From NCBI GenBank assembly GCA_963575745.1, contig CAUYUJ010018485.1:126001-190000 (forward strand): a stretch of 64,000 nt of DNA, in the 5' to 3' direction. Positions 1-10,160 of the stretch are shown piece by piece. The notes beneath the pieces were generated by a model. The model had not been told where the DNA came from and did not search any database. It saw nothing but the letters and a program-made list of their open reading frames with translations. Position 1 is the first letter of the stretch, and every line of letters begins with the position of its first letter. Source of the DNA: Prorocentrum cordatum (Eukaryota; Sar; Dinophyceae; Prorocentrales; Prorocentraceae). The translations under genes and the position numbers were made by a program.

Positions 1-239
1 GCTCCTCGCTCTTCCTCCGTCCTCCCTCTCCCGTTTCCCTCGTGTATGCTCCCTCCTTTCATAGTTCCCTCTTGCTTCCTTCTCCTCCCTCCCGCTCTTC
101 CTTCTTCTTCTACCCTTCGACGCGGCGACGGGAGGGAGGAGGAGACGGAGGAGGAGGAGGAGACTGAGAAGGCCAGTACATCCACCGAACATCAATGCTG
201 CTGACATTACACCCTCCCATCTTGCGTTCCCTCTTCGCA
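1..239. other. Pyrimidine-rich leader, no gene seen
   Basis: CT-rich sequence followed by a short GGA patch near 130-165. I see no coding signal or recognisable repeat family here. Confidence 0.5.
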
Positions 240-690
240 CGTGCCACCATGCGTTCGTTGTCAAGTTCATGAGGCTCTGGCACTCCAGCGAAACCACCAT
301 TCTGACACAGAGCTGCCCTTCATCACCCTGGCTGAAATTAACGCGAAGAGGTACAAACTTAACGCGCAAGGGAGTGTCCAGCGAAAGCCACATCTTGAAA
401 GGACCAACCATGCATCCTTACAACTTTCGGTGGGGTTTTCGTTGAAGAAGCCTCGAGCGGGAACCCAATTTTGAAAAAGGGGCCGCCCTCCATCCTTGTA
501 GCAGCTGGAAGCTTTGAAAAACATATGCACGGAACCAGGGCCAGAGCCACCATTGGGACAGCAGTTGCCCTCCACCATACTGGTTGTTGAACACATGTCA
601 ACGGAGGTACGCGGCACCACAGCGAACGGTAAGAACCACATTCTGAACACGAGCCGCCCTCTCATCCGTGTGTCTGTTGGGGTGCGAACG
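240..690 (-). repeat. Divergent ~80-bp tandem family, reverse orientation
   Basis: About five degenerate units carry a core of the form AACCACATT-TGAAAA-GGCCGCCCTCCAT, at roughly 290, 382, 459, 535 and 630. The reverse complement of this core is the unit of the cleaner array at 20345-20650, so both belong to one family in opposite orientations. Small open frames here are repeat translations. Confidence 0.5.
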
Positions 691-701
691 CCATAATTGA
701 A

Positions 702-862
702 GGGGCCCTGGGATACACACATAAATACACACAACTTAAAGGATTCCCAATATTTTTCAGTATTTTCGGGGTTTCTGTCTTCCCCCCCCACTTCCCGTAT
801 TTCCCTATATTTTCAGGGGGAATCGACGATTAATTGTGTCTGTGTGTTTTTTCCCCTCCTGA
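702..862 (+). repeat. Dispersed ~160-bp element, copy 1 of 4
   Basis: The element starts near GGGGCCCTGGGATACACACA and ends with a block containing TCGACGATT and TGTGTCTGTGTGTTTTTTCC. Similar sequence occurs at 26627-26785, 44815-44985 and 49983-50143, always in the same orientation. The two ends are imperfect inverted complements (GGAGGGG plus ACACA-rich start against TGTGT plus CCCCTCC end), which suggests a non-autonomous TIR element. No transposase is encoded. Confidence 0.6.
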
Positions 863-1189
863 ATACTCGCAAGCGGTGAGGCAGTCTCCGTCGGAACGGC
901 CAGCCCCTCCCTGACAACACGGCTGGTGGCGCGGGACGATGCCTCCCCGAGGACGGCAGAGGGACGGCGGGTGGGAGCTGGACGGCCGCAGCCGGGAAAA
1001 AAACACGATTTCGCGCGGGGGAGCGGCAGCGGTGTGAGTGCTGGGGACCCAGACCCCCATCGAGTCATGAAAAAATCACGACGGAAGGTTTTTCTATATT
1101 TTCCGCCTCTGGGGGCCCTTACCGGCCCTCGGGACCGTCAAATTAGCCTGGCGAAGGACCCAACCATATGCAGCTGTGGGTATCGCATT
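863..1189. other. Spacer with a segment shared at 2400 and 38830
   Basis: The part at 1110-1190 (CCTCGGGACCGTCAAATTAG, then GAAGGACCCAACCATATGCA) recurs. The second half reappears at 2410-2450. The first half reappears inverted at 38831-38870. No gene is recognised. Confidence 0.45.
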
Positions 1190-1850
1190 CGGGGGAGCCC
1201 CGTATGGGGCCACGAAACGCTGTACTGGGCGGGGGGGACGCGTGCGAACTGCGCCACTGGGACCTTCGGTAGAGCTCCCTATAGGGCCACGAAGCGCTGT
1301 ACTGGGTGGGGGGGACGCATGCGAACTGCGCCACTGGGACCTTCGGTGGACCTCCCTATGGGGCCACGAAGCGCTGTACTGGGTGGGGGGACGCATGCGG
1401 CGCCACTGGGACCTTCGGGGGAGCTCCCTATGGGGCCACGAAGCGCTGCCCTGGGTGGGGGAACCGCATGCGGGCTGTGCCACCGGGACCTTCGGTGGAG
1501 CTCCCTATGGGGCCACGAAGCGCTGCCCTGGGTGGGGGAAGCGCATGCGGGCTGTGCCACCGGGACCTTCGGTGGAGCTCCCTATGGGGCCACGAAGCGC
1601 TGCCCTGGGTGGGGGAACCGCATGCGGGCTGTGCCACTGGGACCTTCGGTGGAGCTCTCTATGGGGCTACGAAGCGCTGCCTGGGTGGGGGAACCGCATG
1701 CGGGCTGTGCCACTGGCACCTTCGGTGGAGCTCCCTATGGGGCTACGAAACGCTGCCCTGGGTGGAGGAACCGCATGCGGGCTGTGCCACTGGGACCTTC
1801 GGTGGAGCTCCCTATGGGGCTACGAAACGTGTGAGGGGTGTGCCGAGAGC
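1190..1850 (+). repeat. 77-bp tandem repeat array (about 9 copies)
   Basis: Units carry CTATGGGGCCACGAAGCGCT, then a GGGTGGGGGAACCGCATGCG segment, then GGGACCTTCGGTGGAGCTCC. Successive AAGCGCTG positions (1441, 1518, 1595, 1672, 1748) give 76-77-bp spacing. The unit length is not a multiple of three, so the open frames across it shift phase and are probably not genes. Confidence 0.85.
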
Positions 1851-2399
1851 AGAGGCAAGGAGGGGGAGGAGGGAGGAGGGCGAGGAGGGGGAGGAGGAGG
1901 AGAGGAGGTGGGACGCGGGGCGCTGTCTCTTCAAAACGAGGACCCAACACCACAGGATGCTTGGGAAAAACAACTCAGGATGAAAAACCAGTCCCGGCGA
2001 ATAGGTCCGGACTTCTGGGGGTCGCGTCATGAAAAAATCATGATTTCGGGGGTCTGGGGACCGTGTCCCCGATGATCGCATACCGTGCCGTGCGCCTGAT
2101 GGAATAAAACTCGCCGTGCGCGTGGTGGAGTAAAACTGCTCTCGGGACGGGCCTTCGGGGCCCGCGGCGTGCCCTCCAGAGGTCCCGGACAGAGGCGCGG
2201 GAGAGAAGAGGCAGGGGCGATCGAGCGAGGGAGACAAACTGCCCGCCAGGCAGGGCTGGAAATTGTCGTACCCCGTTTCGCATTCGAATGTGCAACTCTC
2301 GACGTGGGCGCTGCGGGAGAAACCGCAAACAGGCATATGGGCCACGCTCCCGCCAAGACTTTGGCCACCGTCCACCTCGCGTTCCCCGCGACCAGCAAA
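1851..2399. other. No gene recognised; GGA patch and GC-rich spacer
   Basis: A short purine patch (1855-1915) is followed by GC-rich sequence. A near-repeat of CATGAAAAAATCA occurs at 1066 and 2030. Open frames overlap on both strands without family features. Confidence 0.4.
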
Positions 2400-2510
2400 G
2401 AGCCGAGATTAGCCAGACGAAGGACCCAACCATATGCAGGTGTGAGTACCGCAATTGTGATTCCCTTTTTCGGTGGTGATCCCTATGGGGCAACGAACCG
2501 TGCTATTCGT
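2400..2510 (+). repeat. Second copy of the GAAGGACCCAACCATATGCA segment
   Basis: The segment matches 1150-1200 and runs into CCCTATGGGGCAACGAACCG, a degenerate form of the tandem-array core. A divergent tandem unit therefore sits here between the two large arrays. Confidence 0.55.
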
Positions 2511-2519
2511 GTGCCGAAA

Positions 2520-3050
2520 TGAATGGCGTGGTACACAACGCGAACGAAAACGATTGATCTGAGTACGTAGGGAGACTGAGCGCGGGTGAATCTGAGCGCG
2601 AGTGCGTCTGACTGTGAATGAATCTGCGTGCGAGCGAGTCTACGTGCATGAATGCGAGTCTGCCAATGCATGGTGCACTTGTATATGAATGTTAATAGTT
2701 TGTGAATGACTGCCTCTGAGTACTCGTGACGCTGGGCGTGGCCGCCGCAAGGAGCTTCCCCGGGACTCCCCGACGGCATCGCCCGCGCGCCGCGACGCCC
2801 CCGCGAGGATCGCGCCCGCTTCCTCCCCTTCTTTTACTTCCTCTTTGCCCGCGCACTCAAAAGTCCAAAGCTGCGGGCGCAGCGCAGCGCGGAGTCCCAG
2901 CGACGCCGCCCCGGAGGGGTCCCAGCGACGCGCGCGGGTCGTCCGCTGCGCGCAGCAAAGAGAGCTAGCTGGCTGGCTGATAGCGGGCAAGGCTCTTGCC
3001 GCTGGGCAGAGCGACGACGGGCGAGGGAGGCGCGGAACTCCGACGGGCTC
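2520..3050. other. No gene recognised; degenerate GAGTCTG/GAATG repeats
   Basis: Positions 2570-2720 are a degenerate short-period repeat of GAGTCTGNGTGNGAATG type. The rest is GC-rich sequence with overlapping open frames and no recognisable motif. Confidence 0.4.
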
Positions 3051-3054
3051 CGAC

Positions 3055-4000
3055 GGAGGTGTACTGGGTGGGGGAGACGCGTGCGGACTGCGCCACGGGG
3101 ACCTTCGGTGGAGCTCCCTATGGGGCCACGAAGCGCGTGAAGGGTGTGCCGAAATGGGTGTCCCTTTATTTTACTTATACATTCCCATTTTGGTGCGGGA
3201 CGACATACAACACGGACATGCGGGCCACACCCACTCGGACTTCGGTGTGGAGCTCGTATGGGGCCACGAAAAACGTACGTGTGAGGGGGTGTGTATTATG
3301 TGCCGAAATGGGTGTGCGGGAGCATGCGGGCACACCCACTGGGGACTTCGGTAGAGCTCCTTATGGGGCCACGAAACGTTGTGAGGGCGGTTTTTTGCTT
3401 GCAGTTGCCGAATAATGGCGTAGTGCGGGACGCATGCGGGCGCCACCCATGGGGCCTTCGGATTGGAGCTCCTATGGGGCCACGAAGCGCGTGAGGGGTG
3501 TGCCGAAGTGCGTGTGCGGGACGCGTGCGGGCACACCCACTGGGACCTTGGGTGGAGCTCCCTATGGGGCCACGAAGCGTGTGAGGGGTGCGCCGAAATG
3601 TTTGTGCGGGACGCATGCGGGCGCACCCACTGGGACTTTCGGTGGAGCCCCCCATGGGGCCATTTGATTGTAATATGTGAAGGGTTCTTCTGTGATGAAT
3701 GGTCTGTTGTGCGGGACGCATGCGGGTGCCGCTGGGGAAACTTCGGTGGAGCTCCTATGGGGTAGAGGCCACGAAACGTGTGAGGGAGTGTGCGAAATGG
3801 GTGTGCGCTGGGTGCGGGAAAACGCATGCGGGCACACCCACTGGGACCTTCGGTGGAGCTCCATATGGGGCCACGAAGCGTGTGAGGGGTGTGCCGAAAT
3901 GGGTGTGCGGGACGCATGCGGGCACACCACTGGAACCTTCGGCGGAGCTCCCTATGGGGCCACGAAACGTGTGAGGGGTGTGCCGAAATGGGTGTGCGGA
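3055..4000 (+). repeat. 90-bp tandem repeat array
   Basis: The unit includes TATGGGGCCACGAAGCGTGT, GAGGGGTGTGCCGAAATGGG, a GCGGGACGCATGCGGGCACA segment and TGGGACCTTCGGTGGAGCTC. GGGCCACGAA spacing is 90 bp at 3481/3571/3661 and 3871/3961, with longer degenerate units elsewhere. It is related to the 77-bp array at 1190-1850: the same core, a different spacer. Confidence 0.85.
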
Positions 4001-4317
4001 GGAGGAGGGGGAGGAGGAGGAGGAGGAGGAGAGGAGGAGACGCGGGCCACCGTCTCTTCAAAACGAAGACCCAACAACACAGGTTGGTTGGGACAAAAAT
4101 GTCTTCACAGGCCGGATGGGACCCTTCACCGGCCAGATGGGACCCTTCACCGGCTGACCGGCTGACCGGCTGGTCGGCTGCCCGGCTTCACTGTCTGACC
4201 TCGCCTCGCCGGTACGCACATGCTTGTTGGACGCAGAACTCTGTGCACGCCAGCAAGGAGTCCTACCGGAACCTATGGATTACTAGCGAATCCTACCGAA
4301 ACCTATGAATTACTAGC

Positions 4318-4351
4318 GAATCCATCGTCATCATCATCGTCATCATCATCG

Positions 4352-4383
<32 letters not shown>

Positions 4384-4909
4384 GTCATCGTCATCGTCAT
4401 CATCATCACCACCATCACCATCACCATCACCATCACCATCATCATCCTCATCATCATCATCATCATCGTCGTCATGATCGTCATCATCAGCATCAACATC
4501 ATCATCGACATTATCAGCATCAACATCATAATCAACATCATCGTCGTCATCGTCGTCATCATCATAATCATCATCGTCGTCGTCATCATCATCATGATCC
4601 GCATCATCATCATCATCATCATCGTCAGCACCATCATCAGCATCGTCGTCATCATCATCATGATCCGCATCAGCATCATCGTCAGCACCATCATCATCAT
4701 CGGCATCATCATCGTCATCATCATTAACATCATCATCATCCTCATCGTCATCATCATCGTCATCATCGTAATCGCCATCGTCGCCATACGCATCATGATC
4801 ATCGTCGTCGTCATCATCACCATCGTAATCATCGTCACCACCACCAGAACAATCATCATCATCGTCGTCGTCGTCATCGGCATCATCATGGTCATCGTCA
4901 CCCGCATCG

Positions 4910-4941
<32 letters not shown>

Positions 4942-4985
4942 GTCGTCATGGTCATCTCCATCACACGCTATCATCAACATCGTCA
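4318..4985 (+). repeat. (CAT)n/(CGT)n microsatellite, ~670 bp
   Basis: An almost uninterrupted CAT/CGT trinucleotide tract with scattered variants. It creates long low-complexity open frames on both strands (poly-Ser, poly-Asp, poly-Met) that should not be called as genes. Confidence 0.95.
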
Positions 4986-5350
4986 TCGCCATGCCGATCG
5001 CACTTCGCCCGCCTCGAAGCTTCTCCTGCTCCTGACCATCTTGTTATGCTAATGATCCCCTTCCTCCTTTCCCTTCTCCTCTTCATCGCTATCGTCGTCG
5101 TCACCACCGCCACTACAATCACCATCGTTTTCATGTCCTCCGCCAACACAATGTGGATGAATGCGTCACATGTTACGGGTGTCCCCAGCCTCGGGACACG
5201 ACATGGTACCCTTTGGCATGATACGTTACCCAGGGGAGAATTCCACCGACCTCGCCTCCCCATTCTTCCTACTCTTTCCTGCTCCTACGCATCCTCTTCC
5301 TCCTCCTCCTCCTCCTCCCACCATGCATGCCACGTTGGTACACGACCAGA
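4986..5350. other. No gene recognised between microsatellite and hairpins
   Basis: Unique-looking sequence with a short CTC run at 5292-5318. Open frames are short and lack motifs. Confidence 0.4.
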
Positions 5351-5354
5351 ACTT

Positions 5355-5582
5355 TGGGCGCCCGAGTTATCCGGGGTAACTCGGGTCCGGGGTAACTCGG
5401 GTTTGGATTCCCGAAAAAGGAACCCGAGTTATCCCTGACCCGAGTTACCCCTGATGATTCGGGGCTCTGGACGCCCGAATTCTCCGGGGTAACTCGGGTC
5501 CGGGGTAACTCGGGTTTGGATTCCCGAAAAACGAACCCGAGTTATCCCTGACCCGAGTTACCCCTGATGATTCGGGGCTCTG
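5355..5582. repeat. Tandemly duplicated ~115-bp hairpin unit
   Basis: Two near-identical units each contain GGGTAACTCGGGT twice on one arm and the complementary ACCCGAGTTAnCCC twice on the other, around a short CGAAAAA loop. Each unit could form a long stem of about 30 bp. The units end with the same TGATGATTCGGGGCTCTG. Confidence 0.8.
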
Positions 5583-6009
5583 AGAACTGGTCTCTTCACC
5601 GGCCTCCAAAAAACAACAAAAAACAATTAATTGCAGAAGCGGTTGTGGCAACCCTTAGCACTCCACACTCGTTCTTCGTGGCGTACACGCGAACACTACA
5701 ATCAAGTTTCAATTGAAAGACGTAGCCGGTGAAACACCCAATCAGCCGGTGAACGGATCAGCCGGTGAAGGGTCCCATCTGGCCGGTGAAGGGTCCCACT
5801 TGGCCGGTGAAGAGACCAATAGCGCAAGGAGCCTCCATGCCCCAGCTGATCTCAGGCGGATGGTGGCAAGAAGGAGGACGCTTGGCCCAAAGAGAAGGGG
5901 ACGCAAGCGGCCAATACCAAAGACGAAGCAAACCCGTCCAGGGCCAATATCAATCCGCTGCCAGTCAGGGGATCTATTCACCAAGGCCGGCCGTGTTAAC
6001 GACAGGAAG

Positions 6010-6655
6010 GAGGATGTGAAAGAGGAGGCAGAGGGGGAAGAGGCGAAGGAGGCAGAGGAGGAGGTGGAGAAAAAAAAGGAGGCGGAGGCGGGTGCGGGTG
6101 CGGAGGCGGATGAGGAGGACGAGGGGGAGGAGACGGAGCAGGAGCAGGAGGAGGAGGAGGAGGAGGAGGAGGAGGAGGAAGAGGAGGAGGAGGAGGAGAG
6201 GAGGAGGAGGAGGAGGAGGAGGAGGAGGAGGAGGAGGAGGAGAGTGCCGAGGCTGCTGGGGCACGAATGGTGATTGGGGAAGGAGGAGGAGGCGGAGGGA
6301 GGAGGAGGAGGAGGAGGAGGAGGAGGAGGAGGAGGAGGAGGAGGAGGAGGGGAGGGAGGAGGAGGAGAAGAGTGTCGAGGCTGCTGGGGCACGAATGGTG
6401 ATGGGGAGGAGGAAGAGGAGGAGGAGGAGGAGGAGAAGGAGGAGGAGGAGGAGAATGGAGGAGGAGGGAGAAGGAAAAGGAGGAGGAGGAGGAGGTGGGG
6501 ACAAGGGGGAGGAGGAAGGAGGGCCAGGGTGCAGGAGGAGGAGGAGGAGGAGGAGGAGGAGGAGGAGGAGGAGGGAGGAGGAGGAGGAGGAGGAGGAGGA
6601 GGAGGAGGAGGAGGAGGAGGAGGAGGAGGAGGAGGAGGAGGAGGAGGAGGAGTTC
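6010..6655 (+). repeat. (GGA)n purine tract, ~640 bp
   Basis: Dense GGA/GAG repeats are interrupted twice by the same segment, GAGGCTGCTGGGGCACGAAT (near 6250 and 6380), so a ~130-bp block is itself tandemly duplicated. Poly-Glu, poly-Arg and poly-Gly frames are artefacts. Confidence 0.9.
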
Positions 6656-6659
6656 GAGC

Positions 6660-7339
6660 TGATCGGCTCAAGGCTGCATGTGCCGTACCCTCTCCCTCGT
6701 CTGGGGGGTGGGCCTCCTGCTCTTGGCGCAGGCGGAAGGCGTGCAGGGGCATTGGCGCCTGAAACTGCGGCGCCGCTTTGAACGTACTCCTGGGGTGCCT
6801 CCCACTTTCGATGAGGCGCCACTGAGTACCAACTCCTGGTCTGGCGAAGACTTGGTTGCACTCGCTGGCCAAGAGACGGGGATTCGATTCCGCAAACTTC
6901 CTGCATCAGGAGCAGTTGAGGATACAGGTCCCGACAAGGACGGCCTCCGAGACGAAGAGGCGGTGTCCGAGGGGGCGTGCGCACAGCGAAGCTAATTGAA
7001 CAACGTGGCCGACGCACTGGGTGTCCTTCTTGGATGCCGATCTCTCTCGGCAATCGATAGAGGTGAAACGCTTGCCCGCCGCCTCCCGCCTGTGGGCCCT
7101 GCCCTCGCTTCGCTGCTGGCGAGGGGGGTCTGGGGGCTGCGGGACAACACTGTGCTGCGCTGGCTGCCAAATGCTCTGCACTGCTCCCGCTCCGGTGGCT
7201 GGCGAGAGGCGGTGAGCTGGCGGGGAAAAAGCTTTCTTGGAGCCGCTGGGTCCTATATGAGGCCACTCCTGCAGGGCTCTGGCAACAAATAAAAGATACT
7301 TGCTGAGGAGCTTGCGTTCTGACGCAAGCGAGTCAACCT
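6660..7339 (-). other. Sequence downstream of the retroelement, no intact ORF
   Basis: Open frames exist on both strands, but none carries a recognisable motif. By position it would be the 3' end of the decayed retroelement at 7340-9357. That is inference from location only. Confidence 0.3.
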
Positions 7340-8471
7340 CACCCTCGGACGGCCGAACGAAAGCCCTCGAGGCGATGCCAGCAATCGATCGCCCCGTTGG
7401 TTGCCCATGATGTCTACCCATTCGGGAGACCCTGCTGGCGCTGCGTCCGGGCACTGGTGGGCCCTGACCTTGGTCAGCCTGAGGTGGGGGTGTCAGCCCA
7501 TGGCAACTCAAGCTACCATGCTAACCCCAGAGTGTATATATATATATATATGTATATATCGATTCTTTCTGCTGGGCCCCGACGCATAGAGATCGAAAGT
7601 TCCTTGAAGTTCTACCGAGATCTCCGTGATCCGAAGGGACGAGGGAGACAGCAGCAAGCACAGCGAGGCGCCCAGCGGCAGGAGAGGATTGGGGGAGACC
7701 TCGGCCTACATGTCCAGTGAGGGCGGCTATGACTTCATCTCCGGATTTGTTTTGACAACAGCCCACCCTGCCGTGAGGTGAGCTTTACTGCGTGGCTTCG
7801 AACATGACCCGTCCGTGGACACTTGCCGAACTCAATCCCAGGCCCTCGGGGGCCCCGATGTCGAAATCAGGTTCCACCTGGAAGCCCGCCACTAAACCAA
7901 AACTGGACTGGCTCGACAGGGTCTCCAGCTCCTCGTGCGAAAAGCTGTTGGACCTATGGGCCTCGGTCAATGGACATCTCAGAAAACGGTGTGGTAGGTC
8001 GTCTGTCTCGGCCCCACACGTGCACCTAGCGTCGTCTAACTCGTAGCCTGCTGCTTGGAGGCCTGACTTGGTCCAGATGGCCTGGCACAGGAAGGCGAGG
8101 AGGGTGGTTTTGTGGACTTTCGTTAACGTGGCTGATTGTAGGCTCTTCTGGACTATTGTGATACGTCAAGCTTGGCTCCCTCGAGGCCCAGTTTGGAGGC
8201 TGCGTGCTGTAGGAGCCTATCTTCCCAAGACTGTCTGGATGAGCTTCGGGGAGGTGCTGGCCAGGATGTGCTGGTTTCCTTTGAGGTCCAGGAGAATGAA
8301 CGGGGACACGAAAATCCATTGGATGCGCTGGAGGCCCAAGTAGGCGGCGCCGATCGGTCCTCGGCAGATGCTCCACTCGGCTGGAGGGTTGTCTAACACC
8401 TCCTGGGACATGGAGCGCAGCTCTGGCAGCCCCAAGACCATGTGATGCGGTGCCTGTCGCCGCCCGCGAGA
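7340..8471 (-). pseudogene. Decayed retroelement C-terminal part: zinc knuckle and RNase H-like remnants
   Basis: Minus-strand continuation of the RT remnant, read in several frames. A Trp-rich segment at 8440-8217 includes EWSICRGPIGAAYLGLQRI. A cysteine/histidine motif near 7990-7945 reads CTCGAETDDLPHRFLRC (CxC-x7-H-x4-C), like the zinc finger that follows RT in many non-LTR elements. Further on, AGWAVVKTN, then PAAGRLAVLAA in a different frame, then WVDIMGNQRGDRLL near 7420-7380 resemble the end of an RNase H domain (GNxxADxLA). Frames change at least three times and stops intervene, so the element is dead. Assignment to RNase H is moderate; the zinc motif is clearer. A (TA)n microsatellite interrupts it at 7533. 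Confidence 0.55.
7531..7557. repeat. (TA)n microsatellite inside retroelement
   Basis: A GTATATATATATATATATGT run on the minus-strand retroelement remnant. Confidence 0.9.
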
Positions 8472-9357
8472 CTAGCTGGCTCCACAATATAGGCCGACTG
8501 CTGGTCTCCAGTAGGGGTCGCCAAGGATGCACAACGCCAAACTGCTTGAGCGCGTGATGGGTCCGGGGCCCGCGTTCTTTAGGAAGAGCGACTGCGACTT
8601 GCGAAGCTCTACGTTGTCGATCCCCACGACCTCCGAACCGTAGAAGTGGGCCTGGTTGAGGCCTGTGTTGTAAACCTTCTTGGTGTCCCCTTGGGCCTTC
8701 TCGATGCTAGCGAGTCTTGAGGTCCTTGTTTTGAGATGGGCGCCTGCGGGTCGATTTCCCGATGCCTTGCTTGCGAGCGAGCACAGAGCGGAAGTCGATG
8801 CCGATATTCTGAGCGACCTGGACCTTCTGCTGTGGGCCCGCGTATTTGCCGAACTCGATCTCTAGGCGTTCCTGGATGTCTCTGGAAGAAGCGAGGACCG
8901 CTGACTTTTTCCGGCGACCTGGTACTGCAGGTCGTGCTTGGTTGCTGCGAGTAGCTGAAAGCACCCGTGGAGCAGCGCTGTCACGAGCTGCTTCTTGCAC
9001 GGGTGAAACGACTGCAGCAACATATCGTCTATGAAGAGGCTGAGCTGAACTCGCGGGTGTGCTAGGACCCACTGCTGCAAGGGCTGCTTGCAGTACATTT
9101 GGGCTAGATATGTGGCGCAAGCGCACCCTGCTGGGATGCCTCGAATAGGGAAGCCAATGTAATGCACGATGTGATTGGATGTGGTGTACATGAATGCTTG
9201 ATACTGATTCAAAATGACGGGGAAGATGGTTTTGTTAAACCCGCTGGCTTCGGCACGTGCTACCAGAGAAGCTCTGTTGATGTGCTCGTAGTAGTTAGGC
9301 ATATCCCATATAACCGAACCTGTGTGTATGGGGCTCTTGCTGATGGCGGCGCTGTTC
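8472..9357 (-). pseudogene. Decayed reverse transcriptase of a non-LTR-type retroelement
   Basis: Reading on the minus strand from about 9357, the frame shows VIWDMPNYYEHINRASL (the RT motif with the first catalytic Asp), then GIPAGCACATYLAQMY (the G-x-PxG motif before the active site) and LSLFIDDML (the F-x-DD catalytic box). The frame breaks near 8900. The next frame continues through IQERLEIEFGKYAG to a TAG at 8707-8709. A third frame then carries NTGLNQAHFYGSEVVGI, a conserved post-RT segment, and stops at 8472. At least two frameshifts plus stops mean no functional enzyme. The 5' boundary at a TAG near 9355 is where similarity is lost. No endonuclease domain was seen upstream. The GIxAGCA...FIDD arrangement matches RT families I know from dinoflagellate genomes, which is part of the organism call. 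Confidence 0.8.
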
Positions 9358-9599
9358 TACTTGGAGGGGCTGCTGATACTGATGATGCTGATGATGCTGC
9401 TGCTAATGATGTTGCTGATGATGATGCTGCTGACCCCCCTCCCCCGGGGGAGGCGCGACCCCTCCCGCCTCCGCCAATCCTGCGGCCTGGTCCCTGGCTC
9501 TACTTATAACCCGCCGATACAGGCGGCGCCGACCGCCCCACTGGCTCCGCCAGTGGGGTGCCCTGGCTATCCCCGAGTCGATGACGGGGCCCCTGCTAT
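9358..9599. other. No gene recognised
   Basis: Short ATG/CTG repeat run at 9375-9435, then GC-rich spacer with a small CCACTGGCTCCGCCAGTGG hairpin near 9537-9555. Confidence 0.45.
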
Positions 9600-10160
9600 C
9601 CAAGCAGGAGGGGGATCTGGAGGAGGAGGAGGCGTAGGAGTAGGAGTAGGAGGATGAGGAGGAGGAAAAGGAGGAGCAAAAGGAGGGGGAGGAGGAAAAG
9701 GAGGAGGAGGAGGAAAGCAAGGAGGGGAGGAGGAGGGAGGAGGAGGAGGAGGAGGAGGGGGAGGAGGAAAAGGAGGAGGAGGAATCCTCCCCCCTCCTCC
9801 TCCTCCTCCTCTCCTCCTCCTCCTCCTCCTCCTCCTCCTCTCCTCCTCCTCCTCCTCCCCTCCCCCTCCTCCTCCTCCCTCTCCTCCTCCTCCTCCTGCT
9901 CCTCTTTGTTTTGATCCTCCTCCTCCTCCTCGTTTTCCTCCTCCTCCGCCTCCTTCTCCTTCTCATCCCAGTCCTTCCCCTCATTCCTCTTCCATCCTCC
10001 CTCTCCTCCTCCTCCTCTTCCTCCTCCTCCCCTGCCTTCCTTCCTCCCTCCCTCCCTGCTCCCTCCTTCCCCTTTCCAACTCCCTCCTCCCTCGCTCCCT
10101 CCTCCCCTCCTCCCTGCTCGATCGTTCTCCTCGACCCCTCCTCCCTCCTCCTGCCGCCTA
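9600..10160. repeat. Purine tract abutting pyrimidine tract (GGA)n-(TCC)n
   Basis: About 185 bp of GGA-rich sequence switches at AGGAGGAATCCTCC (9776-9790) to about 370 bp of TCC-rich sequence. The junction is an inverted repeat, so the whole block could fold back. ORFs here are low-complexity. Confidence 0.85.

Larger units (their letters stand above)
4108..5815. repeat. Inverted-repeat-bounded block with CCGGTGAAGGGTCCCA arms
   Basis: The left arm (4113-4160) contains ATGGGACCCTTCACCGGC twice. The right arm (5760-5815) contains its reverse complement twice. About 42 bp match almost perfectly. A third, shorter copy of the arm lies at 5589-5606. The interior holds the (CAT)n tract and the duplicated hairpin. 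The block may be a foldback element, but no coding capacity or clear target duplication was identified. Confidence 0.6.

Noticed and set aside
1176-2075. 299- and 302-codon plus-strand frames over the 77-bp array
   Set aside because: Unit length is not a multiple of three, so the apparent peptide repeat changes frame every unit. High GC explains the lack of stops.
4303-4992. Long poly-Asp, poly-Met and poly-Ser frames
   Set aside because: Direct translation of the (CAT)n/(CGT)n microsatellite; same for the frames at 29815-31159 and 32238-32965.
5974-7266. 430-codon minus-strand frame
   Set aside because: Most of it translates the (GGA)n tract as poly-Ser/Leu; the remainder has no recognisable domain.
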